Assembly: GCA_028752905.1 (NCBI GenBank)
Contig: JAQNBH010000003.1
Span: forward strand, 29,452,502-29,516,501
Length of the DNA: 64,000 bases
Direction: 5' to 3'
From: Cladorhizidae sp. MBARI D1340-BT2
Lineage: Eukaryota; Porifera; Demospongiae; Poecilosclerida; Cladorhizidae
The notes beneath the pieces are model-generated. The model was not told the DNA's origin. It ran no database searches and was given only the letters and a program-made list of their open reading frames with translations. Positions 39,037 through 52,900 of this stretch are shown piece after piece. Positions within the stretch are counted from its first letter, which is position 1; the number at the start of each line of letters is the position of its first letter. A program made the position numbers and the translations under genes.

Positions 39037-41763
39037 CACTGTATAAACTTGATATATAGCTATTAAGATAGGTCTCTCCCTGTGCTCTCTGTTGATATCA
39101 AACATCCATAATATTCTGCACACTTCACTGTAATGGACTTGATATGATTCGAATGATAGGTTTCATTATGTGTTCTCTATCTTGATATTTGCCCTAATTT
39201 GGTCTATATGTTTCTCATTTCCGCCCCAAAAATCTTGCTTTTTTGCCGTAAAGCTCATAACTTTTCTACACTTTACCCAAAAAAGAAATTTTTTATATCA
39301 CCGGATAGCCCTTCTAATTATCTGTCTTTTGTACGTGCCAAAATTTTGATTACTCTAAGTATTAGCAAGTTATGGTGATTTGAAGTGGTAAGGTTTGCGC
39401 TCTTTCCTGGCGTTTTCCAGTTGCCAAAGCGGTGGCCTGCCAGTGAAAAACCACTACATTTATTGATAATCTGTTGACATGTTGCAGATAAGGGCCTTCT
39501 CTATCAGTTGACAAAATCTGGGACTTTGGTCTTGTTAATTAGGGCAGTTATGAATTGTACTCTTACTTGATGCTAAACATGTTTAGCTTCGTAGATTATC
39601 CACACTTCACTGAATAGACTTGATGTATAGCTATTAAGATAGGACTCTCTAAGTGCTCTCTCTTGATACCAAACATCCATATATTCTGCACACTTCACTG
39701 TAGTGGACTTGCAAGATAGGTATCTCTCAGTGTTCTCTATCTTGAGCTAAACATGTTAGCTTCATAGATTCTCCACACTTCACTGAATAGACTTGATATA
39801 TAGCTCTAAAGGTAGGCCTCTCTCTGTTCTCTCTCTTGATACCAAACATCCGTATATTCTGCATACATAGAATCACAAGATAGGTTTCTCTATGTGTTCT
39901 CTATCTTGATGCTAAACAGGTTAGCTTCATAGATTCTCCACACTTCACTGTATAAACTTGATATATAGCTATTAAGATAGGTCTCTCCCTGTGCTCTCTG
40001 TTGATATCAAACATCCATAATATTCTGCACACTTCACTGTAATGGACTTGATATGATTCGAATGATAGGTTTCATTATGTGTTCTCTATCTTGATATTTG
40101 CCCTAATTTGGTCTATATGTTTCTCATTTCCCCCCCAAAAATCTTGCTTTTTTGCCGTAAAGCTCATAACTTTGCTACACTTTACCCAAAAAAGAAAATT
40201 TTTATATCACCGAATAGCCCTTCTAATTATCTGTCTTTTGTACGTGCCAAAATTTTGATTACTCTAAGTATTAGCAAGTTATGGTGATTTGAAGTGGTAA
40301 GGTTTGCGATCTTTCCTGGCGTTTTCCAGTTGCCAAAGCGGTGGCCTGCCAGTGAAAAACCACTACATTTATTGATAATCTGTTGACATGTTGCAGATAA
40401 GGGCCTTCTCTATCAGTTGACAAAATCTGGGACTTTGGTCTTGTTAATTAGGGCAGTTATGAATTGTACTCTTACTTGATGCTAAACATGTTTAGCTTCG
40501 TAGATTATCCACACTTCACTGAATAGACTTGATGTATAGCTATTAAGATAGGACTCTCTAAGTGCTCTCTCTTGATACCAAACATCCATATATTCTGCAC
40601 ACTTCACTGTAGTGGACTTGCAAGATAGGTATCTCTCAGTGTTCTCTATCTTGAGCTAAACATGTTAGCTTCATAGATTCTCCACACTTCACTGAATAGA
40701 CTTGATATATAGCTCTAAAGGTAGGCCTCTCTCTGTTCTCTCTCTTGATACCAAACATCCGTATATTCTGCATACATAGAATCACAAGATAGGTTTCTCT
40801 ATGTGTTCTCTATCTTGATGCTAAACAGGTTAGCTTCATAGATTCTCCACACTTCACTGTATAAACTTGATATATAGCTATTAAGATAGGTCTCTCCCTG
40901 TGCTCTCTGTTGATATCAAACATCCATAATATTCTGCACACTTCACTGTAATGGACTTGATATGATTCGAATGATAGGTTTCATTATGTGTTCTCTATCT
41001 TGATATTTGCCCTAATTTGGTCTATATGTTTCTCATTTCCCCCCCAAAAATCTTGCTTTTTTGCCGTAAAGCTCATAACTTTTCTACACTTTACCCAAAA
41101 AAGAAATTATTTATATCACCGGAGAGCCCTTCTAATTATCTGTCTTTTGTACGTGCCAAAATTTTGATTACTCTAAGTATTAGCAAGTTATGGTGATTTG
41201 AAGTGGTAAGGTTTGCGATCTTTCCTGGCGTTTTCCAGTTGCCAAAGCGGTGGCCTGCCAGTGAAAAACCACTACATTTATTGATAATCTGTTGACATGT
41301 TGCAGATAAGGGCCTTCTCTATCAGTTGACAAAATCTGGGACTTTGGTCTTGTTAATTAGGGCAGTTATGAATTGTACTCTTACTTGATGCTAAACATGT
41401 TTAGCTTCGTAGATTATCCACACTTCACTGAATAGACTTGATGTATAGCTATTAAGATAGGACTCTCTAAGTGCTCTCTCTTGATACCAAACATCCATAT
41501 ATTCTGCACACTTCACTGTAGTGGACTTGCAAGATAGGTATCTCTCAGTGTTCTCTATCTTGAGCTAAACATGTTAGCTTCATAGATTCTCCACACTTCA
41601 CTGAATAGACTTGATATATAGCTCTAAAGGTAGGCCTCTCTCTGTTCTCTCTCTTGATACCAAACATCCGTATATTCTGCATACATAGAATCACAAGATA
41701 GGTTTCTCTATGTGTTCTCTATCTTGATGCTAAACAGGTTAGCTTCATAGATTCTCCACACTT
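39037..41763 (+). repeat. Trimer repeat, register 1 (copies 44-46, F G A)
   Basis: Copy starts are 39037, 39946 and 40855, total 2727 bp. Copy 44 has a G within the C run of the T/C tract. The next 2727 bp have the same class order. Confidence 0.88.
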
Positions 41764-44490
41764 CACTGTATAAACTTGATATATAGCTATTAAGATAGGT
41801 CTCTCCCTGTGCTCTCTGTTGATATCAAACATCCATAATATTCTGCACACTTCACTGTAATGGACTTGATATGATTCGAATGATAGGTTTCATTATGTGT
41901 TCTCTATCTTGATATTTGCCCTAATTTGGTCTATATGTTTCTCATTTCCCCCCCAAAAATCTTGCTTTTTTGCCGTAAAGCTCATAACTTTTCTACACTT
42001 TACCCAAAAAAGAAATTTTTTATATCACCGGATAGCCCTTCTAATTATCTGTCTTTTGTACGTGCCAAAATTTTGATTACTCTAAGTATTAGCAAGTTAT
42101 GGTGATTTGAAGTGGTAAGGTTTGCGCTCTTTCCTGGCGTTTTCCAGTTGCCAAAGCGGTGGCCTGCCAGTGAAAAACCACTACATTTATTGATAATCTG
42201 TTGACATGTTGCAGATAAGGGCCTTCTCTATCAGTTGACAAAATCTGGGACTTTGGTCTTGTTAATTAGGGCAGTTATGAATTGTACTCTTACTTGATGC
42301 TAAACATGTTTAGCTTCGTAGATTATCCACACTTCACTGAATAGACTTGATGTATAGCTATTAAGATAGGACTCTCTAAGTGCTCTCTCTTGATACCAAA
42401 CATCCATATATTCTGCACACTTCACTGTAGTGGACTTGCAAGATAGGTATCTCTCAGTGTTCTCTATCTTGAGCTAAACATGTTAGCTTCATAGATTCTC
42501 CACACTTCACTGAATAGACTTGATATATAGCTCTAAAGGTAGGCCTCTCTCTGTTCTCTCTCTTGATACCAAACATCCGTATATTCTGCATACATAGAAT
42601 CACAAGATAGGTTTCTCTATGTGTTCTCTATCTTGATGCTAAACAGGTTAGCTTCATAGATTCTCCACACTTCACTGTATAAACTTGATATATAGCTATT
42701 AAGATAGGTCTCTCCCTGTGCTCTCTGTTGATATCAAACATCCATAATATTCTGCACACTTCACTGTAATGGACTTGATATGATTCGAATGATAGGTTTC
42801 ATTATGTGTTCTCTATCTTGATATTTGCCCTAATTTGGTCTATATGTTTCTCATTTCCCCCCCAAAAATCTTGCTTTTTTGCCGTAAAGCTCATAACTTT
42901 GCTACACTTTACCCAAAAAAGAAAATTTTTATATCACCGAATAGCCCTTCTAATTATCTGTCTTTTGTACGTGCCAAAATTTTGATTACTCTAAGTATTA
43001 GCAAGTTATGGTGATTTGAAGTGGTAAGGTTTGCGATCTTTCCTGGCGTTTTCCAGTTGCCAAAGCGGTGGCCTGCCAGTGAAAAACCACTACATTTATT
43101 GATAATCTGTTGACATGTTGCAGATAAGGGCCTTCTCTATCAGTTGACAAAATCTGGGACTTTGGTCTTGTTAATTAGGGCAGTTATGAATTGTACTCTT
43201 ACTTGATGCTAAACATGTTTAGCTTCGTAGATTATCCACACTTCACTGAATAGACTTGATGTATAGCTATTAAGATAGGACTCTCTAAGTGCTCTCTCTT
43301 GATACCAAACATCCATATATTCTGCACACTTCACTGTAGTGGACTTGCAAGATAGGTATCTCTCAGTGTTCTCTATCTTGAGCTAAACATGTTAGCTTCA
43401 TAGATTCTCCACACTTCACTGAATAGACTTGATATATAGCTCTAAAGGTAGGCCTCTCTCTGTTCTCTCTCTTGATACCAAACATCCGTATATTCTGCAT
43501 ACATAGAATCACAAGATAGGTTTCTCTATGTGTTCTCTATCTTGATGCTAAACAGGTTAGCTTCATAGATTCTCCACACTTCACTGTATAAACTTGATAT
43601 ATAGCTATTAAGATAGGTCTCTCCCTGTGCTCTCTGTTGATATCAAACATCCATAATATTCTGCACACTTCACTGTAATGGACTTGATATGATTCGAATG
43701 ATAGGTTTCATTATGTGTTCTCTATCTTGATATTTGCCCTAATTTGGTCTATATGTTTCTCATTTCCCCCCCAAAAATCTTGCTTTTTTGCCGTAAAGCT
43801 CATAACTTTTCTACACTTTACCCAAAAAAGAAATTATTTATATCACCGGAGAGCCCTTCTAATTATCTGTCTTTTGTACGTGCCAAAATTTTGATTACTC
43901 TAAGTATTAGCAAGTTATGGTGATTTGAAGTGGTAAGGTTTGCGATCTTTCCTGGCGTTTTCCAGTTGCCAAAGCGGTGGCCTGCCAGTGAAAAACCACT
44001 ACATTTATTGATAATCTGTTGACATGTTGCAGATAAGGGCCTTCTCTATCAGTTGACAAAATCTGGGACTTTGGTCTTGTTAATTAGGGCAGTTATGAAT
44101 TGTACTCTTACTTGATGCTAAACATGTTTAGCTTCGTAGATTATCCACACTTCACTGAATAGACTTGATGTATAGCTATTAAGATAGGACTCTCTAAGTG
44201 CTCTCTCTTGATACCAAACATCCATATATTCTGCACACTTCACTGTAGTGGACTTGCAAGATAGGTATCTCTCAGTGTTCTCTATCTTGAGCTAAACATG
44301 TTAGCTTCATAGATTCTCCACACTTCACTGAATAGACTTGATATATAGCTCTAAAGGTAGGCCTCTCTCTGTTCTCTCTCTTGATACCAAACATCCGTAT
44401 ATTCTGCATACATAGAATCACAAGATAGGTTTCTCTATGTGTTCTCTATCTTGATGCTAAACAGGTTAGCTTCATAGATTCTCCACACTT
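41764..44490 (+). repeat. Trimer repeat, register 2 (copies 47-49, F G A)
   Basis: Copy starts are 41764, 42673 and 43582, total 2727 bp. Apart from the uninterrupted C run in copy 47, I saw no diagnostic difference from the preceding trimer. Confidence 0.88.
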
Positions 44491-47215
44491 CACTGTATAA
44501 ACTTGATATATAGCTATTAAGATAGGTCTCTCCCTGTGCTCTCTGTTGATATCAAACATCCATAATATTCTGCACACTTCACTGTAATGGACTTGATATG
44601 ATTCGAATGATAGGTTTCATTATGTGTTCTCTATCTTGATATTTGCCCTAATTTGGTCTATATGTTTCTCATTTCCCCCCCAAAAATCTTGCTTTTTTGC
44701 CGTAAAGCTCATAACTTTTCTACACTTTACCCAAAAAAGAAATTTTTTATATCACCGGATAGCCCTTTTAATTATCTGTCTTTTGTATGTGCCAAAATTT
44801 TGATTACTCTAAGTATTAGCAAGTTATGGTGATTTGAAGTGGTAAGGTTTGCGATCTTTCCTGGCGTTTTCCAGTTGCCAAAGCGGTGGCCTGCCAGTGA
44901 AAAACCACTACATTTATTGATAATCTGTTGACATGTTGCAGATAAGGGCCTTCTCTATCAGTTGACAAAATCTGGGACTTTGGTCTTGTTAATTAGGGCA
45001 GTTATGAATTGTACTCTTACTTGATGCTAAACATGTTTAGCTTCGTAGATTATCCACACATCACTGAATAGACTTGATGTATAGCTATTAAGATAGGACT
45101 CTCTAAGTGCTCTCTCTTGATACCAAACATCCATATATTCTGCACACTTCACTGTAGTGGACTTGCAAGATAGGTATCTCTCAGTGTTCTCTATCTTGAG
45201 CTAAACATGTTAGCTTCATAGATTCTCCACACTTCACTGAATAGACTTGATATATAGCTCTAAAGGTAGGCCTCTCTGTGTTCTCTCTCTTGATACCAAA
45301 CATCCGTATATTCTGCATACATAGAATCACAAGATAGGTTTCTCTATGTGTTCTCTATCTTGATGCTAAACAGGTTAGCTTCATAGATTCTCCACACTTC
45401 ACTGTATAAACTTGATATATAGCTATTAAGATAGGTCTCTCCCTGTGCTCTCTGTTGATATCAAACATCCATAATATTATGCACACTTCACTGTAATGGA
45501 CTTGATATGATTCGAATGATAGGTTTCATTATGTGTTCTCTATCTTGATATTTGCCCTAATTTGGTCTATATGTTTCTCATTTTCCCCCCAAAAATCTTG
45601 CTTTTTTGCCGTAAAGCTCATAACTTTGCTACACTTTACCCAAAAAAGAAATTTTTATATCACCGGATAGCCCTTCTAATTATCTGTCTTTTGTACGTGC
45701 CAAAATTTTGATTACTCTAAGTATTAGCAAGTTATGGTGATTTGAAGTGGTAAGGTTTGCGATCTTTCCTGGCGTTTTCCAGTTGCCAAAGCGGTGGCCT
45801 GCCAGTGAAAAACCACTACATTTATTGATAATCTGTTGACATGTTGCAGATAAGGGCCTTCTCTATCAGTTGACAAAATCTGGGACTTTGGTCTTGTTAA
45901 TTAGGGCAGTTATGAATTGTACTCTTACTTGATGCTAAACATGTTTAGCTTCGTAGATTATCCACACTTCACTGAATAGACTTGATGTATAGCTATTAAG
46001 ATAGGACTCTCTAAGTGCTCTCTCTTGATACCAAACATCCATATATTCTGCACACTTCACTGTAGTGGACTTGCAAGATAGGTATCTCTCAGTGTTCTCT
46101 ATCTTGAGCTAAACATGTTAGCTTCATAGATTCTCCACACTTCACTGAATAGACTTGATATATAGCTCTAAAGGTAGGCCTCTCTGTGTTCTCTCTCTTG
46201 ATACCAAACATCCGTATATTCTGCATACATAGAATCACAAGATAGGTTTCTCTATGTGTTCTCTATCTTGATGCTAAACAGGTTAGCTTCATAGATTCTC
46301 CACACTTCACTGTATAAACTTGATATATAGCTATTAAGATAGGTCTCTCCCTGTGCTCTCTGTTGATATCAAACATCCATAATATTATGCACACTTCACT
46401 GTAATGGACTTGATATGATTCGAATGATAGGTTTCATTATGTGTTCTCTATCTTGATATTTGCCCTAATTTGGTCTATATGTTTCTCATTTTCCCCCCAA
46501 AAATCTTGCTTTTTTGCCGTAAAGCTCATAACTTTGCTACACTTTACCCAAAAAAGAAATTTTTATATCACCGGATAGCCCTTCTAATTATCTGTCTTTT
46601 GTACGTGCCAAAATTTTGATTACTCTAAGTATTAGCAAGTTATAGTGATTTGAAGTGGTAAGGTTTGCGATCTTTCCTGGCGTTTTCCAGTTGCCAAAGC
46701 GGTGGCCTGCCAGTGAAAAACCACTACATTTATTGATAATCTGTTGACATGTTGCAGATAAGGGCCTTCTCTATCAGTTGACAAAATCTGGGACTTTGGT
46801 CTTGTTAATTAGGGCAGTTATGAATTGTACTCTTACTTGATGCTAAACATGTTTAGCTTCGTAGATTATCCACACTTCACTGAATAGACTTGATGTATAG
46901 CTATTAAGATAGGACTCTCTAAGTGCTCTCTCTTGATACCAAACATCCATATATTCTGCACACTTCACTGTAGTGGACTTGCAAGATAGGTATCTCTCAG
47001 TGTTCTCTATCTTGAGCTAAACATGTTAGCTTCATAGATTCTCCACACTTCACTGAATAGACTTGATATATAGCTCTAAAGGTAGGCCTCTCTCTGTTCT
47101 CTCTCTTGATACCAAACATCCGTATATTCTGCATACATAGAATCACAAGATAGGTTTCTCTATGTGTTCTCTATCTTGATGCTAAACAGGTTAGCTTCAT
47201 AGATTCTCCACACTT
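44491..47215 (+). repeat. Block of copies 50-52, classes D E E
   Basis: Copy starts are 44491, 45400 and 46308. Copy 50 is class D but with T3C7 and TGTATGTGCC. Copies 51 and 52 are class E, 908 bp; copy 52 has GTTATAGTG. This D E E is inserted between F G A trimers. Confidence 0.85.
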
Positions 47216-49942
47216 CACTGTATAAACTTGATATATAGCTATTAAGATAGGTCTCTCCCTGTGCTCTCTGTTGATATCAAACATCCATAATATTCTGCAC
47301 ACTTCACTGTAATGGACTTGATATGATTCGAATGATAGGTTTCATTATGTGTTCTCTATCTTGATATTTGCCCTAATTTGGTCTATATGTTTCTCATTTC
47401 CCCCCCAAAAATCTTGCTTTTTTGCCGTAAAGCTCATAACTTTTCTACACTTTACCCAAAAAAGAAATTTTTTATATCACCGGATAGCCCTTCTAATTAT
47501 CTGTCTTTTGTACGTGCCAAAATTTTGATTACTCTAAGTATTAGCAAGTTATGGTGATTTGAAGTGGTAAGGTTTGCGCTCTTTCCTGGCGTTTTCCAGT
47601 TGCCAAAGCGGTGGCCTGCCAGTGAAAAACCACTACATTTATTGATAATCTGTTGACATGTTGCAGATAAGGGCCTTCTCTATCAGTTGACAAAATCTGG
47701 GACTTTGGTCTTGTTAATTAGGGCAGTTATGAATTGTACTCTTACTTGATGCTAAACATGTTTAGCTTCGTAGATTATCCACACTTCACTGAATAGACTT
47801 GATGTATAGCTATTAAGATAGGACTCTCTAAGTGCTCTCTCTTGATACCAAACATCCATATATTCTGCACACTTCACTGTAGTGGACTTGCAAGATAGGT
47901 ATCTCTCAGTGTTCTCTATCTTGAGCTAAACATGTTAGCTTCATAGATTCTCCACACTTCATTGAATAGACTTGATATATAGCTCTAAAGGTAGGCCTCT
48001 CTCTGTTCTCTCTCTTGATACCAAACATCCGTATATTCTGCATACATAGAATCACAAGATAGGTTTCTCTATGTGTTCTCTATCTTGATGCTAAACAGGT
48101 TAGCTTCATAGATTCTCCACACTTCACTGTATAAACTTGATATATAGCTATTAAGATAGGTCTCTCCCTGTGCTCTCTGTTGATATCAAACATCCATAAT
48201 ATTCTGCACACTTCACTGTAATGGACTTGATATGATTCGAATGATAGGTTTCATTATGTGTTCTCTATCTTGATATTTGCCCTAATTTGGTCTATATGTT
48301 TCTCATTTCCCCCCCAAAAATCTTGCTTTTTTGCCGTAAAGCTCATAACTTTGCTACACTTTACCCAAAAAAGAAATTTTTTATATCACCGAATAGCCCT
48401 TCTAATTATCTGTCTTTTGTACGTGCCAAAATTTTGATTACTCTAAGTATTAGCAAGTTATGGTGATTTGAAGTGGTAAGGTTTGCGATCTTTCCTGGCG
48501 TTTTCCAGTTGCCAAAGCGGTGGCCTGCCAGTGAAAAACCACTACATTTATTGATAATCTGTTGACATGTTGCAGATAAGGGCCTTCTCTATCAGTTGAC
48601 AAAATCTGGGACTTTGGTCTTGTTAATTAGGGCAGTTATGAATTGTACTCTTACTTGATGCTAAACATGTTTAGCTTCGTAGATTATCCACACTTCACTG
48701 AATAGACTTGATGTATAGCTATTAAGATAGGACTCTCTAAGTGCTCTCTCTTGATACCAAACATCCATATATTCTGCACACTTCACTGTAGTGGACTTGC
48801 AAGATAGGTATCTCTCAGTGTTCTCTATCTTGAGCTAAACATGTTAGCTTCATAGATTCTCCACACTTCACTGAATAGACTTGATATATAGCTCTAAAGG
48901 TAGGCCTCTCTCTGTTCTCTCTCTTGATACCAAACATCCGTATATTCTGCATACATAGAATCACAAGATAGGTTTCTCTATGTGTTCTCTATCTTGATGC
49001 TAAACAGGTTAGCTTCATAGATTCTCCACACTTCACTGTATAAACTTGATATATAGCTATTAAGATAGGTCTCTCCCTGTGCTCTCTGTTGATATCAAAC
49101 ATCCATAATATTCTGCACACTTCACTGTAATGGACTTGATATGATTCGAATGATAGGTTTCATTATGTGTTCTCTATCTTGATATTTGCCCTAATTTGGT
49201 CTATATGTTTCTCATTTCCCCCCCAAAAATCTTGCTTTTTTGCCGTAAAGCTCATAACTTTTCTACACTTTACCCAAAAAAGAAATTATTTATATCACCG
49301 GAGAGCCCTTCTAATTATCTGTCTTTTGTACGTGCCAAAATTTTGATTACTCTAAGTATTAGCAAGTTATGGTGATTTGAAGTGGTAAGGTTTGCGATCT
49401 TTCCTGGCGTTTTCCAGTTGCCAAAGCGGTGGCCTGCCAGTGAAAAACCACTACATTTATTGATAATCTGTTGACATGTTGCAGATAAGGGCCTTCTCTA
49501 TCAGTTGACAAAATCTGGGACTTTGGTCTTGTTAATTAGGGCAGTTATGAATTGTACTCTTACTTGATGCTAAACATGTTTAGCTTCGTAGATTATCCAC
49601 ACTTCACTGAATAGACTTGATGTATAGCTATTAAGATAGGACTCTCTAAGTGCTCTCTCTTGATACCAAACATCCATATATTCTGCACACTTCACTGTAG
49701 TGGACTTGCAAGATAGGTATCTCTCAGTGTTCTCTATCTTGAGCTAAACATGTTAGCTTCATAGATTCTCCACACTTCACTGAATAGACTTGATATATAG
49801 CTCTAAAGGTAGGCCTCTCTCTGTTCTCTCTCTTGATACCAAACATCCGTATATTCTGCATACATAGAATCACAAGATAGGTTTCTCTATGTGTTCTCTA
49901 TCTTGATGCTAAACAGGTTAGCTTCATAGATTCTCCACACTT
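47216..49942 (+). repeat. Trimer repeat, third register (copies 53-55, F G A)
   Basis: Copy starts are 47216, 48125 and 49034, total 2727 bp. The order is the same as in copies 44-49. Copy 53 has CTTCATTGAATAG; copy 54 keeps CCGAATAG but has GAAATTTTTTATATC. Confidence 0.87.
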
Positions 49943-52900
49943 CACTGTATAAACTTGATATATAGCTATTAAGATAGGTCTCTCCCTGTGCTCTCTGTTG
50001 ATATCAAACATCCATAATATTCTGCACACTTCACTGTAATGGACTTGATATGATTCGAATGATAGGTTTCATTATGTGTTCTCTATCTTGATATTTGCCC
50101 TAATTTGGTCTATATGTTTCTCATTTCCCCCCCAAAAATCTTGCTTTTTTGCCGTAAAGCTCATAACTTTTCTACACTTTACCCAAAAAAGAAATTATTT
50201 ATATCATCGGAGAGCCCTTCTAATTATCTGTCTTTTGTACGTGCCAAAATTTTGATTACTCTAAGTATTAGCAAGTTATGGTGATTTGAAGTGGTAAGGT
50301 TTGCGATCTTTCCTGGCGTTTTCCAGTTGCCAAAGCGGTGGCCTGCCAGTGAAAAACCACTACATTTATTGATAATCTGTTGACATGTTGCAGATAAGGG
50401 CCTTCTCTATCAGTTGACAAAATCTGGGACTTTGGTCTTGTTAATTAGGGCAGTTATGAATTGTACTCTTACTTGATGCTAAACATGTTTAGCTTCGTAG
50501 ATTATCCACACTTCACTGAATAGACTTGATGTATAGCTATTAAGATAGGACTCTCTAAGTGCTCTCTCTTGATACCAAACATCCATATATTCTGCACACT
50601 TCACTGTAGTGGACTTGCAAGATAGGTATCTCTCAGTGTTCTCTATCTTGAGCTAAACATGTTAGCTTCATAGATTCTCCACACTTCACTGAATAGACTT
50701 GATATATAGCTCTAAAGGTAGGCCTCTCTCTGTTCTCTCTCTTGATACCAAACATCCGTATATTCTGCATACATAGAATCACAAGATAGGTTTCTCTATG
50801 TGTTCTCTATCTTGATGCTAAACAGGTTAGCTTCATAGATTCTCCACACTTCACTGTATAAACTTGATATATAGCTATTAAGATAGGTCTCTCCCTGTGC
50901 TCTCTGTTGATATCAAACATCCATAATATTCTGCACACTTCACTGTAATGGACTTGATATGATTCGAATGATAGGTTTCATTATGTGTTCTCTATCTTGA
51001 TATTTGCCCTAATTTGGTCTATATGTTTCTCATTTCCCCCCCAAAAATCTTGCTTTTTTGCCGTAAAGCTCATAACTTTTCTACACTTTACCCAAAAAAG
51101 AAATTATTTATATCACCGGAGAGCCCTTCTAATTATCTGTCTTTTGTACGTGCCAAAATTTTGATTACTCTAAGTATTAGCAAGTTATGGTGATTTGAAG
51201 TGGTAAGGTTTGCGATCTTTCCTGGCGTTTTCCAGTTGCCAAAGCGGTGGCCTGCCAGTGAAAAACCACTACATTTATTGATAATCTGTTGACATGTTGC
51301 AGATAAGGGCCTTCTCTATCAGTTGACAAAATCTGGGACTTTGGTCTTGTTAATTAGGGCAGTTATGAATTGTACTCTTACTTGATGCTAAACATGTTTA
51401 GCTTCGTAGATTATCCACACTTCACTGAATAGACTTGATGTATAGCTATTAAGATAGGACTCTCTAAGTGCTCTCTCTTGATACCAAACATCCATATATT
51501 CTGCACACTTCACTGTAGTGGACTTGCAAGATAGGTATCTCTCAGTGTTCTCTATCTTGAGCTAAACATGTTAGCTTCATAGATTCTCCACACTTCACTG
51601 AATAGACTTGATATATAGCTCTAAAGGTAGGCCTCTCTCTGTTCTCTCTCTTGATACCAAACATCCGTATATTCTGCATACATAGAATCACAAGATAGGT
51701 TTCTCTATGTGTTCTCTATCTTGATGCTAAACAGGTTAGCTTCATAGATTCTCCACACTTCACTGTATAAACTTGATATATAGCTATTAAGATAGGTCTC
51801 TCCCTGTGCTCTCTGTTGATATCAAACATCCATAATATTCTGCACACTTCACTGTAATGGACTTGATATGATTCGAATGATAGGTTTCATTATGTGTTCT
51901 CTATCTTGATATTTGCCCTAATTTGGTCTATATGTTTCTCATTTCCCCCCCAAAAATCTTGCTTTTTTGCCGTAAAGCTCATAACTTTTCTACACTTTAC
52001 CCAAAAAAGAAATTATTTATATCACCGGAGAGCCCTTCTAATTATCTGTCTTTTGTACGTGCCAAAATTTTGATTACTCTAAGTATTAGCAAGTTATGGT
52101 GATTTGAAGTGGTAAGGTTTGCGATCTTTCCTGGCGTTTTCCAGTTGCCAAAGCGGTGGCCTGCCAGTGAAAAACCACTACATTTATTGATAATCTGTTG
52201 ACATGTTGCAGATAAGGGCCTTCTCTATCAGTTGACAAAATCTGGGACTTTGGTCTTGTTAATTAGGGCAGTTATGAATTGTACTCTTACTTGATGCTAA
52301 ACATGTTTAGCTTCGTAGATTATCCACACTTCACTGAATAGACTTGATGTATAGCTATTAAGATAGGACTCTCTAAGTGCTCTCTCTTGATACCAAACAT
52401 CCATATATTCTGCACACTTCACTGTAGTGGACTTGCAAGATAGGTATCTCTCAGTGTTCTCTATCTTGAGCTAAACATGTTAGCTTCATAGATTCTCCAC
52501 ACTTCACTGAATAGACTTGATATATAGCTCTAAAGGTAGGCCTCTCTCTGTTCTCTCTCTTGATACCAAACATCCGTATATTCTGCATACATAGAATCAC
52601 AAGATAGGTTTCTCTATGTGTTCTCTATCTTGATGCTAAACAGGTTAGCTTCATAGATTCTCCACACTTCACTGTATAAACTTGATATATAGCTATTAAG
52701 ATAGGTCTCTCCCTGTGCTCTCTGTTGATATCAAACATCCATAATATTCTGCACACTTCACTGTAATGGACTTGATATGATTCGAATGATAGGTTTCATT
52801 ATGTGTTCTCTATCTTGATATTTGCCCTAATTTGGTCTATATGTTTCTCATTTCCCCCCCAAAAATCTTGCTTTTTTGCCGTAAAGCTCATAACTTTTCT

